From: Methanoregula sp.
Lineage (GTDB): Archaea; Halobacteriota; Methanomicrobia; Methanomicrobiales; Methanospirillaceae
Direction of reading: 5' to 3'
NCBI GenBank assembly: GCA_022710665.1
Contig: JAKLGN010000085.1
Location: 1 to 5,838, forward strand
Length of the DNA: 5,838 nt
The notes beneath the pieces were generated by a model, which saw nothing but the letters and a program-made list of their open reading frames with translations, did no database searches and had not been told where the DNA came from. Shown piece by piece: positions 1 to 4,061 of the stretch. The stretch's first letter is position 1; every line of letters starts with the position of its first letter. The translations under genes and the position numbers were made by a program.

Positions 1-151
1 ACTGGTCGTCCGGGACCTCGATGAGGGCTTCCCCTTCGGAAGAATCGATCAACGCACGTTCCACGTTGATCAGTACGCCGGTATCGCGGACCGCCTGGGC
101 AATGATCGGCTTCCTGCCCCGGCCGCGGGAGAACGTGACCAGCAGTTTCAT
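1..151 (-). CDS. NIL-domain protein, probable NIL-ferredoxin partner in homocysteine synthesis (3' end outside window)
   Basis: The first 50 residues are visible, beginning MKLLVTFSRGRGRKPIIAQA and ending at VPDDQ; the reading frame runs off the left edge. The N-terminus reads as a NIL domain (a small ligand-binding fold), which in methanogens is followed by two 4Fe-4S ferredoxin motifs; those cysteines lie outside the window and are inferred only. The start ATG (151-149) overlaps the TGA of the upstream HcyBio gene in an ATGA, so the two are almost certainly translationally coupled. In Methanosarcina acetivorans the equivalent pair is MA1821/MA1822, shown to support homocysteine synthesis from aspartate semialdehyde and sulfide; the Fe-S partner is thought to supply electrons or help handle sulfur. 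Other NIL-ferredoxin proteins exist, but the gene order makes this role the best call. Confidence 0.85.
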   Translation of the reverse strand, partial: MKLLVTFSRGRGRKPIIAQAVRDTGVLINVERALIDSSEGEALIEVPDDQ

Positions 152-1656
152 TTCAGCCACCTCCCGCCCACCAGCTTGCCAAGGTTCATCGCCGTAAGGA
201 TCCCGGCAACGTGCGATCCCTTATCAATCACCGGCAGGGCACTGATGTTGTTCTTCTCCAGTTTCTGGATGGCGATATCAACAGACTCGTCCGGCGTTGT
301 CGTGACCACTTTCTTCTTCATGATATCCCGGACAAGATGCGCCTTGCCGGGGTTTGCAACCGCCTTGGAGATATCGAACGTGGTGACGATCCCGACCAGC
401 ACCTTCTCGCTGTTGATGACCGGCAGGTGGTTGGTCTCGCCTTTCAGGAGTTTCTTGGCCGCCGTGGTGATCTCCTCGTCCTCGCCGATGCTCGTCACTT
501 TCCGGTCCATGATCTCCAGCACCCGGGGGCTTTTTTTGCTCTGGTACATGGGTTTTGCCTGTTTTTTGGGATCGATTGGGCGGGTCGGCAGGGAGAGCGT
601 CATCTTCCCGTTCTCCACCCACCGCTTCAGCTCGCCCGCAACCTGCCGGGCCCTGCGGAAGCTCGAAAGCGATGAGGTCCGGACTTCCTCGCCGTTCAGT
701 TCAACACTCCCGCTGCGCAGTTCCGCGTACGAGACCCTGCGCAGGGCAGGGCGGTTCCTGCTCGGTATCCCGTAATCCATGATCTCGACGCTGATGTCCT
801 CGTCCCGGACCGCGGTTGCCCGCACGACATCGAGATCGAGCACCGGCAGGGGGATGCCAAGCCCGACGTACATCGTGACCCCGTAGCCGGACATGGTCGC
901 TGCCCGCAGGTAGTCCTGTGACATCTGCTTTAAGTCGCCCGTCACCATCAGCGTGCCGAATCCCCCGGCGGGGGAGTGCTGGGTTCCCTCCCCGATAACG
1001 ATACCGGGTGCTCCGCAGAGGAATATCGGGGCACCGCTGCCGATCAGCCGGAATCCCGGGTCATTGGAGATCGGGTTAAGGAGCCCGGACCCGGAGTAGG
1101 AGATATTGCCGGAGTTCGGCAGGAGCGTTCCCATGTACGTGTTCAGGACCCGGTCGGTGGAATTTGTCGCGGCATTGTAGCGCTGGTACGCATTGCGCGG
1201 GTTGCACATGATCGCCTGGTTGAGGTTTTCCAGGGCAAGTTCCGTGGTAAGAGTCCGCCGCGGGTAGCAGTCGGTGCCATGGGAACTGGCCCGCAGTTCC
1301 ACGGTCTTTCCAGCCACGAGGTCCTCGATGACATGCGCCCCGCCATACTCTGCTTCAAGGGTATCGGACTGCTGGGTAGCGCCGATGAACGTGTCAACGG
1401 CGGCAAGGCCGCCGTACGCCTCGACATTGTTCAGCCAGATCCGTTCCATGCGGATGGGCGGCTCGGCATGGCCGAAGTTCAGGAACGCACCGGACGAACA
1501 CATGGCGCCGAAGGTCCCGGTCGTGACAACATCAACCTCTTGTAATGCTCCTTCCTCGCCCAGATCGGCAACGATGACAGGCATCTCCTCGGCAGTAACG
1601 ACCCGTGCCGACCCGTCACGGATACGTTCATTGATCTGCCCGATGGTCTTGTGCAT
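148..1656 (-). CDS. Homocysteine biosynthesis protein, HcyBio (DUF39/COG1900) with two C-terminal CBS domains
   Basis: A 502-residue cytoplasmic protein, homologous by pattern to MA1821 of Methanosarcina, which with its NIL-ferredoxin partner converts aspartate semialdehyde plus sulfide to homocysteine and so feeds methionine and SAM synthesis. Residues about 1-365 are the HcyBio domain. Visible family landmarks are the segment VVTTGTFGAMCSSG with Cys53, FGHAEPP, and SSHGTDCYPRR with Cys130; from memory these match two functionally important cysteines (54 and 131) in MA1821. Residues about 375-435 and 440-500 are two CBS domains (HLPVINSEKVLVGIVTTFDI and ALPVIDKGSHVAGILTAMNL), a pair that usually senses adenosyl ligands, which would suit feedback control by SAM or nucleotides (inference). 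The frame is open for 283 codons further upstream, but that part lies antisense to the NIF3 gene and has no family character. The chosen start gives the usual N-terminus (MHKTIGQINERIRDG) and sits about 25 nt from a TATA-like box. It heads an operon with the NIL protein. Confidence 0.93.
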   Translation of the reverse strand: MHKTIGQINERIRDGSARVVTAEEMPVIVADLGEEGALQEVDVVTTGTFGAMCSSGAFLNFGHAEPPIRMERIWLNNVEAYGGLAAVDTFIGATQQSDTLEAEYGGAHVIEDLVAGKTVELRASSHGTDCYPRRTLTTELALENLNQAIMCNPRNAYQRYNAATNSTDRVLNTYMGTLLPNSGNISYSGSGLLNPISNDPGFRLIGSGAPIFLCGAPGIVIGEGTQHSPAGGFGTLMVTGDLKQMSQDYLRAATMSGYGVTMYVGLGIPLPVLDLDVVRATAVRDEDISVEIMDYGIPSRNRPALRRVSYAELRSGSVELNGEEVRTSSLSSFRRARQVAGELKRWVENGKMTLSLPTRPIDPKKQAKPMYQSKKSPRVLEIMDRKVTSIGEDEEITTAAKKLLKGETNHLPVINSEKVLVGIVTTFDISKAVANPGKAHLVRDIMKKKVVTTTPDESVDIAIQKLEKNNISALPVIDKGSHVAGILTAMNLGKLVGGRWLK

Positions 1657-1661
1657 ACCGG

Positions 1662-1681
1662 ATATTCCGTTTTCCGAATAT
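1662..1681. repeat. Perfect inverted repeat ATATTC-N8-GAATAT, possible operator
   Basis: The arms ATATTC (1662-1667) and GAATAT (1676-1681) are exact reverse complements separated by CGTTTTCC. The right arm overlaps the proposed HcyBio TATA-like box and the left arm lies 6 bases upstream of the start codon. A dimeric regulator bound here would block initiation of the homocysteine operon. No regulator gene lies nearby and the regulator is unknown. Confidence 0.35.
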
Positions 1682-1685
1682 TTAA
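1677..1685 (-). promoter_or_regulatory. TATA-like box of the HcyBio operon, placed for a leaderless transcript
   Basis: On the minus strand the sequence reads TTAAATATT, centred about 25 nt before the A of the HcyBio start codon. Archaeal TATA boxes are centred roughly 26 nt before the transcription start, so initiation would fall on or beside the ATG. No convincing Shine-Dalgarno sequence precedes the ATG (the nearest bases are GGAATATCCGGT), which agrees with a leaderless mRNA. The spacing is read directly; the function is inferred. Confidence 0.5.
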
Positions 1686-1693
1686 GATAATTG

Positions 1694-1712
1694 TTATTAC
1701 CTTTAGTAATAA
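1694..1712. repeat. Perfect inverted repeat TTATTAC-N5-GTAATAA in the shared promoter region
   Basis: The 7-bp arms at 1694-1700 and 1706-1712 are exact reverse complements around CTTTA. The repeat lies roughly midway in the 90-bp gap between the divergent HcyBio and NIF3 genes, between their two TATA-like boxes, where one bound dimer could influence both promoters. It is AT-rich, so a chance palindrome is possible. It could also act as an alternative TATA element, since TTTAGTAATAAA and its complement both resemble weak boxes. Confidence 0.35.
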
Positions 1713-1717
1713 ATGCG

Positions 1718-1724
1718 ATTTTAA
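1718..1724 (+). promoter_or_regulatory. TATA-like box of the NIF3-SWIM operon, placed for a leaderless transcript
   Basis: ATTTTAA is centred 26 nt upstream of the NIF3 ATG at 1747, the spacing expected when transcription begins at the start codon. The stretch before the ATG (CATCCATGATCCTGT) has no Shine-Dalgarno sequence, which fits. The box is a weak match to the archaeal consensus, so this is a tentative call supported mainly by spacing. Confidence 0.35.
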
Positions 1725-1746
1725 CCACCGGCATCCATGATCCTGT

Positions 1747-2454
1747 ATGCATGTGCGTGCCTTCATAGAGGAGATGGAGCGGCTCGCCCCTCCCCACCTT
1801 GCCGAGGATTTCGATGCCGGAAGGATTGGCCTCATTGTGGAAGGGAAGAACACGATAGCCTCGGTCTCCTGTGCGCTGGATGCAACGCCGCGTGTGGTGA
1901 AACGTGCGGTTGCAGCACACGCCGATATGCTTCTTGTCCACCATACCCCGCTCTGGACACCGCTGACCTCCCTCACCGGCCCGACCGCAGCCCTCATGCG
2001 CGACATCCTCGGGTCCGGCCTGAACATCTATGTCATGCACACCAACTTCGATCACGCGGAGAGCGGCGTGAACGATGCCCTTGCAGAACTCCTCTCGCTT
2101 GCACATACCGAACCCATGACGCTGGGGCTGGTGGGCGACTGCCCGCTTTCCTTTCAAGAGATCGCGGGACGGCTTGACTGCCCGCTCCGGGTCTGGGGCA
2201 GGATCCGGCACCTGGATCGGCTGGCAGTAGTCGGAGGGAGCGGGTTTGATCCGGCGCTCATGGCCGAAGCAAAAGAACTGAAAGCCGACGCCTTTCTCTC
2301 CAGTGAACTGAAACATTCCGTGTACCGTGCCGCACCGCTCCCCTGCATCGAGGCAACCCACTATGCGCTCGAGGCCCCGGCCATGAAGCGGCTCGCCGCC
2401 CGGAGAGGCTGGCAGTTTATCGAAGACCGCCCGGTCCTGCATCCCGTACCATGA
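1747..2454 (+). CDS. NIF3/DUF34 family dinuclear-metal-binding protein
   Basis: A 235-residue cytoplasmic protein of the NIF3 (DUF34, COG0327) family, a widespread metal-binding fold of still debated role that is often annotated as GTP cyclohydrolase 1 type 2 homolog without good proof. The five ligands known for the bacterial member YbgI are all visible in equivalent positions: His65 and His66 in LLVHHTPLW, Asp102 in HTNFDHAESGVNDAL, and His205 and Glu209 in THYALEAP. The length is that of the short, archaeal-style members that lack the inserted middle domain. The N-terminus (MHVRAFIEEMERLAPPHLAE) is typical and the ATG sits 26 nt from a TATA-like box; a GTG two codons later is the only close alternative. 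Its stop codon overlaps the SWIM gene start in an ATGA, so the two are probably co-translated. It is divergent from the homocysteine operon. Confidence 0.93.
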   Translation: MHVRAFIEEMERLAPPHLAEDFDAGRIGLIVEGKNTIASVSCALDATPRVVKRAVAAHADMLLVHHTPLWTPLTSLTGPTAALMRDILGSGLNIYVMHTNFDHAESGVNDALAELLSLAHTEPMTLGLVGDCPLSFQEIAGRLDCPLRVWGRIRHLDRLAVVGGSGFDPALMAEAKELKADAFLSSELKHSVYRAAPLPCIEATHYALEAPAMKRLAARRGWQFIEDRPVLHPVP

Positions 2455-2777
2455 CCGGCATCTGGCAGCGGCTCCGAAAGCAGCATGAACTGGATGCAGA
2501 GGCACGCGAAGAGATTACCACGGCATTCGGCCGGAAGGGAGCCTCCGCCCTTGACGCTATCGATACCGGTCGGGTGAAAAAGTACCTGGACTTCTTTGTT
2601 GTCGAGGGCCGGACCGCGTCCTATATCGTGGAAGACGACTTCTGCACCTGCGGGGATTTCCTGTACCGGGGCCGGGACTGCTGGCACCTGCTCGCGGTGC
2701 GGATCGCACGGGAGACCGGCCATTTTGAGACCGTGGACCGCTGGTACCAGGAAACACTGAAAAACGACCACCGGTAA
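2451..2777 (+). CDS. Small SWIM zinc-finger protein, Shu2/SWS1-like signature
   Basis: A 108-residue soluble protein with a SWIM zinc-binding motif: Cys65-x-Cys67, nine residues, Cys77-x-His79, followed by Ala82, i.e. CxC...CxHxxA. SWIM domains bind nucleic acid or protein partners. The Ala three residues after the His is the variant that marks the eukaryotic Shu2/SWS1 family, which helps Rad51 paralogues in recombination; archaeal SWIM proteins have been proposed as relatives. Residues 1-60 are charged and partly helical, without another domain I recognise, and there is no signal peptide or membrane segment. The start ATG overlaps the NIF3 stop in an ATGA, and no other start in this frame fits as well. 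A recombination or repair role is inference from the motif only; its coupling to NIF3 gives no clear functional hint. Confidence 0.85.
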   Translation: MTGIWQRLRKQHELDAEAREEITTAFGRKGASALDAIDTGRVKKYLDFFVVEGRTASYIVEDDFCTCGDFLYRGRDCWHLLAVRIARETGHFETVDRWYQETLKNDHR

Positions 2778-2880
2778 ACCGTCTGCGGGTCATGGATACC
2801 ATGGGTATAATTTTTGGGGAAAGCATCAACGTAGCCCTTAACCTATCACGGTTCCAATCGTCCATCCCTCCTTGCACCAC

Positions 2881-2930
2881 CCCTGCCCCCATCATGGGCG
2901 TGGGCGGAAATGTAGGAAGGCTGTCTTTTT
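2881..2930 (+). terminator. Hairpin followed by a T5 tract, candidate terminator of the NIF3-SWIM operon
   Basis: CCC (2881-2883) and GCCC (2885-2888) pair with GGGC (2896-2899) and GGG (2902-2904) around the 7-nt loop CCATCAT, with a U-G pair and one bulge. A T5 run follows at 2926-2930, about 20 nt further on. Archaeal termination mainly needs the T tract, so the hairpin may be incidental. Confidence 0.3.
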
Positions 2931-2962
2931 CTCGTACGGAAATTAAAAAAAAAAACCTTCCT
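2914..2962. other. A11/T11 homopolymer bounded by a 7-bp inverted repeat: terminator or promoter element
   Basis: AGGAAGG (2914-2920) and CCTTCCT (2956-2962) are exact reverse complements, and between them T5 (2926-2930) faces A11 (2945-2955). On the minus strand A11 is a T11 tract, a strong archaeal termination signal for leftward transcripts. On the plus strand GGAAATTAAAAAA (2938-2950) could instead serve as a BRE/TATA element, predicting a start near 2971, about ten bases before the structured RNA. The sequence does not decide between these. Confidence 0.4.
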
Positions 2963-2981
2963 GGGTGATTATCTCGATGCG

Positions 2982-3252
2982 GGGACTGCCATCGTGGCGG
3001 GGGCAGAGCGTGAGCGAAAGCCCCCGGCTGAGTCTATGCGATGATTTCTCCAGGAGCTCGAAATTCTGAAGGTATGAACAATGGTAATGCGACAGAACCC
3101 GCACGGGGGATGCCCTGGCAGCGGGGGTGGAGCACCCGTTAGCGTGGGAAGTTCTGCAGGGTTTCTGCAGAGCACCATTTTCAGAAGAGCAACGATGGCA
3201 TCCCGGCCAGCCGCAGGATGGGAACGGGACCCGACAAACCAGCCCTGCGCTG
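2982..3252 (+). ncRNA. Candidate structured non-coding RNA, multi-arm junction; family not recognised
   Basis: Nested exact pairings define a compact fold. P1: 2982-2995 with 3192-3204, 13 bp with one bulged C (2986). Inside it three arms tile nearly every base: P2 2998-3004/3020-3026 (7 G-C pairs, 15-nt purine-rich loop); P2b 3028-3032/3048-3053 (5 bp); P3 3056-3059/3187-3190, then 3064-3070/3180-3186, then 3080-3085/3174-3179, 17 bp interrupted by a GAAA bulge and a 9-nt bulge. Within P3, P4 pairs 3093-3105 with 3143-3156 (12 bp) and encloses hairpins at 3111-3120 and 3125-3137. Downstream, P5 pairs 3208-3217 with 3244-3252 (9 bp, one bulged C). The plus strand is preferred because its unpaired bases are purine-rich (AGAGCGTGAGCGAAA, GAAA, GGTATGAAC), as in structured RNAs. 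The true ends are unknown. It is not recognisably RNase P, SRP RNA, tRNA or rRNA. A partial group II intron is one possibility. Confidence 0.65.
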
Positions 3253-3255
3253 CAG

Positions 3256-3284
3256 TTAAAGGAGAAAAGATGACAGGAAAAGGA
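3256..3284 (-). terminator. T-rich tract directly after the lipoprotein gene, candidate terminator
   Basis: Immediately downstream of the lipoprotein TAA, the minus strand reads as a pyrimidine-rich stretch with T4 (CCTTTTCC), a second T4 (TCTTTTCTCC) and a T3 (TTTAAC). Archaeal RNA polymerase commonly terminates at such T-rich stretches without a hairpin. On the opposite strand this is the purine-rich run that contains the GGAG and ATG. Confidence 0.35.
3261..3272 (+). promoter_or_regulatory. Shine-Dalgarno-like GGAG with ATG downstream of the structured RNA
   Basis: GGAG (3261-3264) precedes an ATG (3270-3272) by 5 nt, the best ribosome-binding site in the window. It follows the P5 helix by 8 nt. 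Translation would give MTGKGLFPGS and 19 more residues to a stop at 3357-3359, but all after the first few codons is antisense to the lipoprotein gene. It may be the preserved start of a truncated protein, such as an intron-encoded one, or a coincidence. Confidence 0.3.
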
Positions 3285-3740
3285 TTATTTCCGGGTAGCG
3301 TCCCAGACTCCTTCCCATTTCCCGGTTCCCGACCCATATCTCCAGTTGCCACTGAATGAATTCCCGTCAGCAGCCAGGGTGAAGACGACATCCCCCGCAT
3401 CGTTTGGTGGACCATAGGAGGGTGCCTCGGACCATGTCCCGGTCAGGGTATTTCCCGAGACCGTTCCCTGGATCTTTCCATTGTCATGGGGGTACGTACC
3501 GGTAACCTGGTCGCCATTCTGGGTAAACACCATAACACCCCAGTCAGAATCCCATGAACCAGACCAGGGTGTCGGCGCAGTGGTGGTGACGGTTGTCGCT
3601 GTTTTTGCAGGCCCCCCGGTTCCCGGGACGGTACACCCGGCAACAAACACAGCCATCATAATTGCGACAACCAGCAGCACTACCCCGTATCGTGAAGCTG
3701 TATACGGGGATACCAGAAACCTCATGCAGGATTTATTCAT
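3285..3740 (-). CDS. Small predicted lipoprotein with Thr-rich linker and Gly-pentad beta domain
   Basis: A 151-residue exported protein of unknown function. Residues 1-36 form a signal peptide: a basic N-region, a hydrophobic core at 18-34 (YGVVLLVVAIMMAVFVA) and the lipobox VAGC with Cys36 as the lipidated residue, implying anchorage outside the cytoplasmic membrane. Residues 37-58 are a Thr/Pro-rich linker. Residues 59-146 carry six [hydrophobic]-[S/T/Q/E]-G-x-[W/Y/V] pentads (WSGSW, VTGTY, IQGTV, LTGTW, FSGNW, WEGVW), the look of a small antiparallel beta-sheet or lipocalin-like fold seen in many Methanomicrobiales surface proteins (from memory). The frame is open 44 codons further upstream, but the ATG at 3740 is chosen because it begins the signal peptide and lies 27 nt from a TATA box; an ATG five codons later is also possible. 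It is monocistronic and divergent from alaS. Confidence 0.85.
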   Translation of the reverse strand: MNKSCMRFLVSPYTASRYGVVLLVVAIMMAVFVAGCTVPGTGGPAKTATTVTTTAPTPWSGSWDSDWGVMVFTQNGDQVTGTYPHDNGKIQGTVSGNTLTGTWSEAPSYGPPNDAGDVVFTLAADGNSFSGNWRYGSGTGKWEGVWDATRK

Positions 3741-3763
3741 ATTTTTCGTACATGCCGACAACT

Positions 3764-3771
3764 CATATATG
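3764..3771 (-). promoter_or_regulatory. TATA box of the lipoprotein gene, placed for a leaderless transcript
   Basis: CATATATG (its own reverse complement) is centred 27 nt upstream of the A of the lipoprotein ATG, the usual TATA-to-start distance in archaea. The intervening sequence has no Shine-Dalgarno site (the ATG is preceded by CGAAAAAT), so a leaderless mRNA is likely. This is the clearest promoter in the window and supports the chosen start codon. Confidence 0.6.
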
Positions 3772-4012
3772 CGTTGTGATGTGGGATTGAGAAAGATGGC
3801 AGGGGGGATGAACAGAAATTCCCCGGATACATCCAGGGATTTTAAAAAAAAGGAACCAGCTGTCAATCCCATACCGCTTCATGAGGGTCCGCAGGGGGAA
3901 TCGGAAAGTCTGTTCAGAGGCTAAAAAGAAGATCGGGGTTGAGTTGTACCGTGCGGGGTGAACGAAAAACCCTCCTCACGTTTACCACATCATGCTCCCT
4001 TTGTCCACACAA
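3772..4012. other. Divergent intergenic region without a recognisable gene
   Basis: The stretch between the lipoprotein promoter and the alaS promoter holds no convincing gene. It contains a T4A8 tract at 3841-3852, which could be an upstream AT-rich element or, on the minus strand, a T8 signal. A 26-codon frame from the ATG at 3881 and a 42-codon frame from 3797 lack ribosome-binding sites or family features and are not called. No helices comparable to those at 2982-3252 were noticed. Confidence 0.5.
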
Positions 4013-4023
4013 CAAACTTATGA
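4013..4023 (+). promoter_or_regulatory. Candidate BRE/TATA element of alaS
   Basis: CAAACTTATGA combines a BRE-like CAAA with a TATA-like CTTATGA centred near 4020. Transcription would begin near 4046, leaving a leader of about 16 nt without a Shine-Dalgarno site before the ATG at 4062. The match to consensus is moderate, and the weaker ACTAAACT near 4036 would instead predict a leaderless start. Confidence 0.4.
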
Positions 4024-4024
4024 G

Positions 4025-4048
4025 CGTTCGTACTAAACTGTACTGACG
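4025..4048. repeat. Imperfect inverted repeat between the alaS promoter and start codon
   Basis: CGTTCGTAC (4025-4033) and GTACTGACG (4040-4048) are reverse complements at 7 of 9 positions around TAAACT. The same bases also form a direct repeat, GTACT at 4030-4034 and 4040-4044, spaced 10 bp, i.e. one helical turn. It covers the predicted transcription start of alaS, where a bound regulator could act. It is short and may be chance. Confidence 0.2.
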
Positions 4049-4061
4049 ATTGTGATTCTCC

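Larger units (their letters stand above)
2778..2981. other. Convergent intergenic stretch, left part: candidate termination signals, no gene
   Basis: No coding character was found between the SWIM stop codon and the structured RNA segment. A T5 run at 2811-2815 lies 34 nt after the SWIM stop and is the nearest candidate for archaeal U-tract termination of the NIF3-SWIM transcript. A short open frame (2801-2968, 55 codons, MGIIFGESINVALNLS...) has no ribosome-binding site and becomes compositionally odd after about 20 residues, so it is not called. Confidence 0.5.

Noticed and set aside
176..775. 199-residue plus-strand open frame
   Set aside because: It lies wholly antisense to the HcyBio/CBS gene and reads as a GC-rich shadow with no recognisable domain.
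1657..2505. N-terminal extension of the HcyBio reading frame to 785 residues
   Set aside because: The added 283 residues are antisense to the well-supported NIF3 gene, have no family character, and the internal start at 1656 gives the standard N-terminus with a TATA-like box at the right distance.
2847..2862. T-loop-like GGTTCCAATC suggesting a tRNA
   Set aside because: No acceptor, D or anticodon stems could be placed around it.
2801..2968. 55-codon plus-strand frame starting MGIIFGESINVALNLS
   Set aside because: The first residues look protein-like, but there is no ribosome-binding site, the frame crosses the A11 tract, and the C-terminal half looks like non-coding sequence.
3152..3170. 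TTCTGCAG direct repeat as a mobile-element or CRISPR-like repeat
   Set aside because: There are only two short copies 11 nt apart, and they are better explained as parts of the RNA helices.
2982..3252. Identification of the structured RNA as RNase P or SRP RNA
   Set aside because: ACAGAACCC at 3092-3100 recalls a conserved RNase P segment, but the GAGGAAAGTC-type element is missing and the helix order does not fit. No SRP-type Alu or S-domain motifs were seen.
3081..3359. 92-residue plus-strand open frame through the structured region
   Set aside because: Its Gly/Pro/Arg-rich sequence is what a translated structured RNA looks like, no ribosome-binding site precedes it, and its end is antisense to the lipoprotein gene. 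Only the internal GGAG plus ATG at 3261-3272 was kept as a site of interest.
3481..3924. 147-residue plus-strand open frame over the lipoprotein gene and its promoter
   Set aside because: It is antisense to the signal peptide and linker coding region and shows no domain; the lipoprotein frame has a lipobox and a correctly placed TATA box.
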